DNA of 64,000 nt from Microbacterium halimionae (GTDB lineage Bacteria; Actinomycetota; Actinomycetes; Actinomycetales; Microbacteriaceae), in the NCBI RefSeq assembly GCF_011761265.1, contig NZ_JAAOZB010000002.1, positions 496,001 through 560,000 on the forward strand. The letters are read 5' to 3'. Position 1 is the first letter of the stretch, and every line of letters starts with the position of its first letter. Shown here in pieces: positions 62,030 through 64,000 of this stretch. Position numbers and translations under genes: made by a program. The notes beneath the pieces were generated by a model. It saw only the letters and a program-made list of their open reading frames with translations, had not been told where the DNA came from and made no database searches.

Positions 62030-62966
62030 TCAAGATCTCAATGGGCATTACGTCGCGCCCATTAAAGACGCGAACGTGGCGGTCGACGCTGTTCGCGTCG
62101 ACGAAAAACCTTCGAGCCTGTGGCGCGACGCATGGCGGGACCTCAGGAAGCGCCCCACGTTCTGGATCGCTCTCGTCGTCGTGTTCATCGTGCTGCTGAT
62201 GTCGGTGTGGCCGACGTTGTTCACGCAGACGCCACCGAACGACAATTGCCAGCTAGCGAATTCCAACGGCGGACCGGCGCCTGGTCACCCCCTCGGGTTT
62301 ACATTCCAAGGCTGCGACATCTATGCCCGCGTTGTCTGGGGTGCACGTACCTCTCTTGCGGTCGGTATCATCGCGACTCTGATCGGTTCGACCATCGGCC
62401 TCATCATGGGAGCTCTTGCAGGCTTCTACGGTGGATGGCTCGACTCGCTGCTGTCACGAATCGGCGACATCTTCTTCTCGATTCCTTACATCCTCGCCGC
62501 CATCGTCGTCATGAGCGTTCTCGCCGATTACCGAAACGTCTTCGTCCTCGCGTTCGCGATCGGCGGATTCGCGTGGGCTTCCACTGCGCGAGTCGTGCGT
62601 GCTGAGGTCCTGCGCGTGAGGCAGGCCGATTACATCACCGCATCGATGGCTCTCGGCCAAACACGTTTCCAGACTCTGATCTATCACGTCATCCCCAACG
62701 CCATTGCGCCGCTACTTGTCATCTCGACTCTGTCGCTTGCTGCGGCGATCGTTGCGGAAGCAACGTTGTCGTTCCTCGGCGTCGGTCTCGGCAGCGGCAC
62801 GATGTCGTGGGGCAACGACATCTCGCAGGCTCAGACGTCGCTTCGCGTAGCCCCGATGGCGCTTATCTATCCTTCGATCGCGTTGACCGTAACTGTTCTC
62901 GCGTTTATCCTTTTGGGCGAGCTCACAAGAGACGCCCTCGACCCGAGAGCGAGGGCCCGCCGATGA
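62019..62966 (+). CDS. oppC: Oligopeptide ABC transporter permease OppC
   Basis: 315 aa. N-terminal cytoplasmic extension (about 45 residues), six membrane spans, EAA loop YITASMALGQTRFQTLIYHVIPNAIAPLLV and the family end EATLSFLGVGL...SWGNDISQAQ. The ATG at 62019 lies inside the oppB end; the stop overlaps the ATPase start by 4 bp. Confidence 0.94.
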   Translation: MSSNQDLNGHYVAPIKDANVAVDAVRVDEKPSSLWRDAWRDLRKRPTFWIALVVVFIVLLMSVWPTLFTQTPPNDNCQLANSNGGPAPGHPLGFTFQGCDIYARVVWGARTSLAVGIIATLIGSTIGLIMGALAGFYGGWLDSLLSRIGDIFFSIPYILAAIVVMSVLADYRNVFVLAFAIGGFAWASTARVVRAEVLRVRQADYITASMALGQTRFQTLIYHVIPNAIAPLLVISTLSLAAAIVAEATLSFLGVGLGSGTMSWGNDISQAQTSLRVAPMALIYPSIALTVTVLAFILLGELTRDALDPRARARR

Positions 62967-64000
62967 GCGAAGTAAAATCGGAACCTCTGCTGAGCATCCG
63001 AGACCTGCGGGTCGCATTCGATACCCAAGAGGGTTCTCGCGAGGTCCTTCACAGCGTGAGTCTTGACGTCTTCCCCGGCGAAACCGTCGCGATCGTGGGT
63101 GAGTCAGGCTCTGGCAAGTCGACAACGGCATCCGCTGTCATTTCGCTTCTGCCGGGAACCGGCCACGTCACTTCCGGATCGATCACTCTTGCTGGGCGGG
63201 AACTCACCACGCTGACACCGCGCCAGATGGAGAATATCCGCGGTCGAGAAATCGGATACGTACCGCAAGACCCGATGTCGAACCTCAACCCGGTCTGGAG
63301 CATCGGCTTTCAGGTGAAGGAAGCGATTCGTGCAAACGGAATCGCCACCAACCGCAAAGACGTCGAGGCGCGTGCCATCGAAGTTCTGCAGCAGGCGGGC
63401 CTCGCGGATGCTGCCAAACGCCTGCACCAGTTTCCTCATCAGTTCTCGGGTGGTATGCGCCAGCGTGCGTTAATCGGTATCGGCCTCGCGGCCGACCCCA
63501 AGCTCTTGATCGCGGATGAGCCCACATCGGCGCTTGACGTCACTGTGCAGCGCGTGATTCTCGACCACATGGCAAGCCTCACCCGTGAGAAGTCCACATC
63601 CGTGCTGTTGATCACTCACGACCTCGGGCTTGCCGCTGAGCGCGCCGAGAAGATCATCGTGATGCAGCACGGTGAGATCGTGGAATCGGGTCCGAGCCGG
63701 GAAATCTTGCAGAACCCGATTCACCCGTACACGAAGAAGCTTGTCGCCGCTGCTCCTTCCATTGCGTCTCAGCGAATGGCAGCAGTCGCAACGCCGCGTG
63801 AACACATCGTGGCTGCCGCGACTGACGCCGCTCCGGCCATCCGGGTTTCTGACCTCACCAAGGAATACAAGATTCGGATGGGCTCGTTTAAGTCCGAAGC
63901 CTTCCGCGCTGTTGACGACGTCTCGTTCGAGATCCCCAAGGGCAAGACTCTGGCACTCGTGGGCGAGTCAGGATCCGGCAAGTCAACTGTGGCCAAGATG
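62963..64000 (+). CDS. Fused OppD-OppF peptide ABC transporter ATPase (3' part outside window)
   Basis: 346 codons visible. First ATPase complete: Walker A AIVGESGSGKSTTASAV, signature HQFSGGMRQRALIGIGLA, Walker B KLLIADEPTSALDV, and the C-terminal oligopeptide segment NPIHPYTKKLVAAAPS. A second ATPase starts near residue 293 (IRVSDLTKEYKIRMGSFKSEAFRAVDDVSFEI) and reaches its own Walker A (VGESGSGKSTVAKM) at the window edge. Both ATPases are thus in one chain. Confidence 0.93.
   Translation, partial: MSEVKSEPLLSIRDLRVAFDTQEGSREVLHSVSLDVFPGETVAIVGESGSGKSTTASAVISLLPGTGHVTSGSITLAGRELTTLTPRQMENIRGREIGYVPQDPMSNLNPVWSIGFQVKEAIRANGIATNRKDVEARAIEVLQQAGLADAAKRLHQFPHQFSGGMRQRALIGIGLAADPKLLIADEPTSALDVTVQRVILDHMASLTREKSTSVLLITHDLGLAAERAEKIIVMQHGEIVESGPSREILQNPIHPYTKKLVAAAPSIASQRMAAVATPREHIVAAATDAAPAIRVSDLTKEYKIRMGSFKSEAFRAVDDVSFEIPKGKTLALVGESGSGKSTVAKM

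Noticed and set aside
1..64000. tRNA, rRNA or CRISPR features
   Set aside because: I found no cloverleaf-like tRNA segment, no rRNA sequence and no regularly spaced short repeats. The only repeated sequence is the ychF-end family.

Overview
The window is 64 kb of high-GC actinobacterial chromosome, and everything points to Microbacteriaceae (a Microbacterium/Leifsonia/Salinibacterium-like genome). The evidence is gene content (DUF4307 and DUF4245 proteins, a DUF6264-like protein, MarP-type protease, xseA-xseB, class II FBPase beside class II aldolase, nadABC with a cysteine desulfurase under an NrtR-type regulator), frequent GTG/TTG starts, dense 4-bp start/stop overlaps and many leaderless-type promoters. 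I see no rRNA, tRNA, CRISPR array, transposase or phage gene.

Layout. 1-8.5 kb: partial YcaQ-like protein, AI-2E family exporter with threonine ammonia-lyase, GreA, DUF4307, hemolysin III homologue, UppS, an acetyltransferase and a PIN-PhoH ATPase. 8.7-15 kb (mostly minus): two-component system, fumarase, carbonic anhydrase/DUF4245, XseBA. 14.8-22.7 kb: IspH, a MOSC protein, divergent fbaA/glpX, RmuC, a DEDDh exonuclease and YchF. 22.7-26.9 kb is an accessory island (below). 27-31.7 kb: a hydrolase homologue with no serine nucleophile, a three-gene operon that may encode a secreted helical protein, an esterase-like hydrolase and YjdM. 31.7-42.4 kb: UvrA-like ATPase, ABC-F protein, LysR-type HTH mini-protein, TerC under a yybP-ykoY (Mn2+) riboswitch, an MFS exporter and an ABC exporter. 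42.4-49 kb (minus): nrtR-nadA-nadB-nadC-cysteine desulfurase-glycosyltransferase. 49-53.5 kb: MarP-type protease and an operon of two membrane proteins plus an M20 AbgB-like amidohydrolase. 53.5-58.2 kb: tandem glycine riboswitch driving gcvT-gcvH-gcvP. 58.2-64 kb: a CPBP protein and an oligopeptide ABC transporter (oppA, oppB, oppC, fused oppDF) running off the right edge.

The most unusual structure is at the 3' end of ychF. The last 30 bases of that gene (encoding D/N-VVEFRFNN-stop) recur in direct orientation four more times over the next 4.2 kb. They cut the region into four intervals of about 1.35, 0.57, 1.71 and 0.59 kb. Each interval holds one gene or gene remnant, in either orientation: a GHKL-ATPase/DUF4325 protein, a GNAT acetyltransferase, a large protein ending in a HEPN-like motif, and a truncated VOC protein. 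Three downstream copies keep the peptide while changing synonymous codons, as if each came from the end of some other genome's ychF. The hairpin that probably terminated ychF now lies beyond the last copy. This resembles serial site-specific accretion of single-gene cassettes at a protein-coding attachment site. No recombinase is in the window, so it would have to act in trans.

A second window-wide signal is a TAGnnT-like -10 box exactly 6 nt (occasionally 7-8) upstream of the start codon of at least a dozen genes. This is the arrangement of leaderless transcripts, and it fixes several starts.
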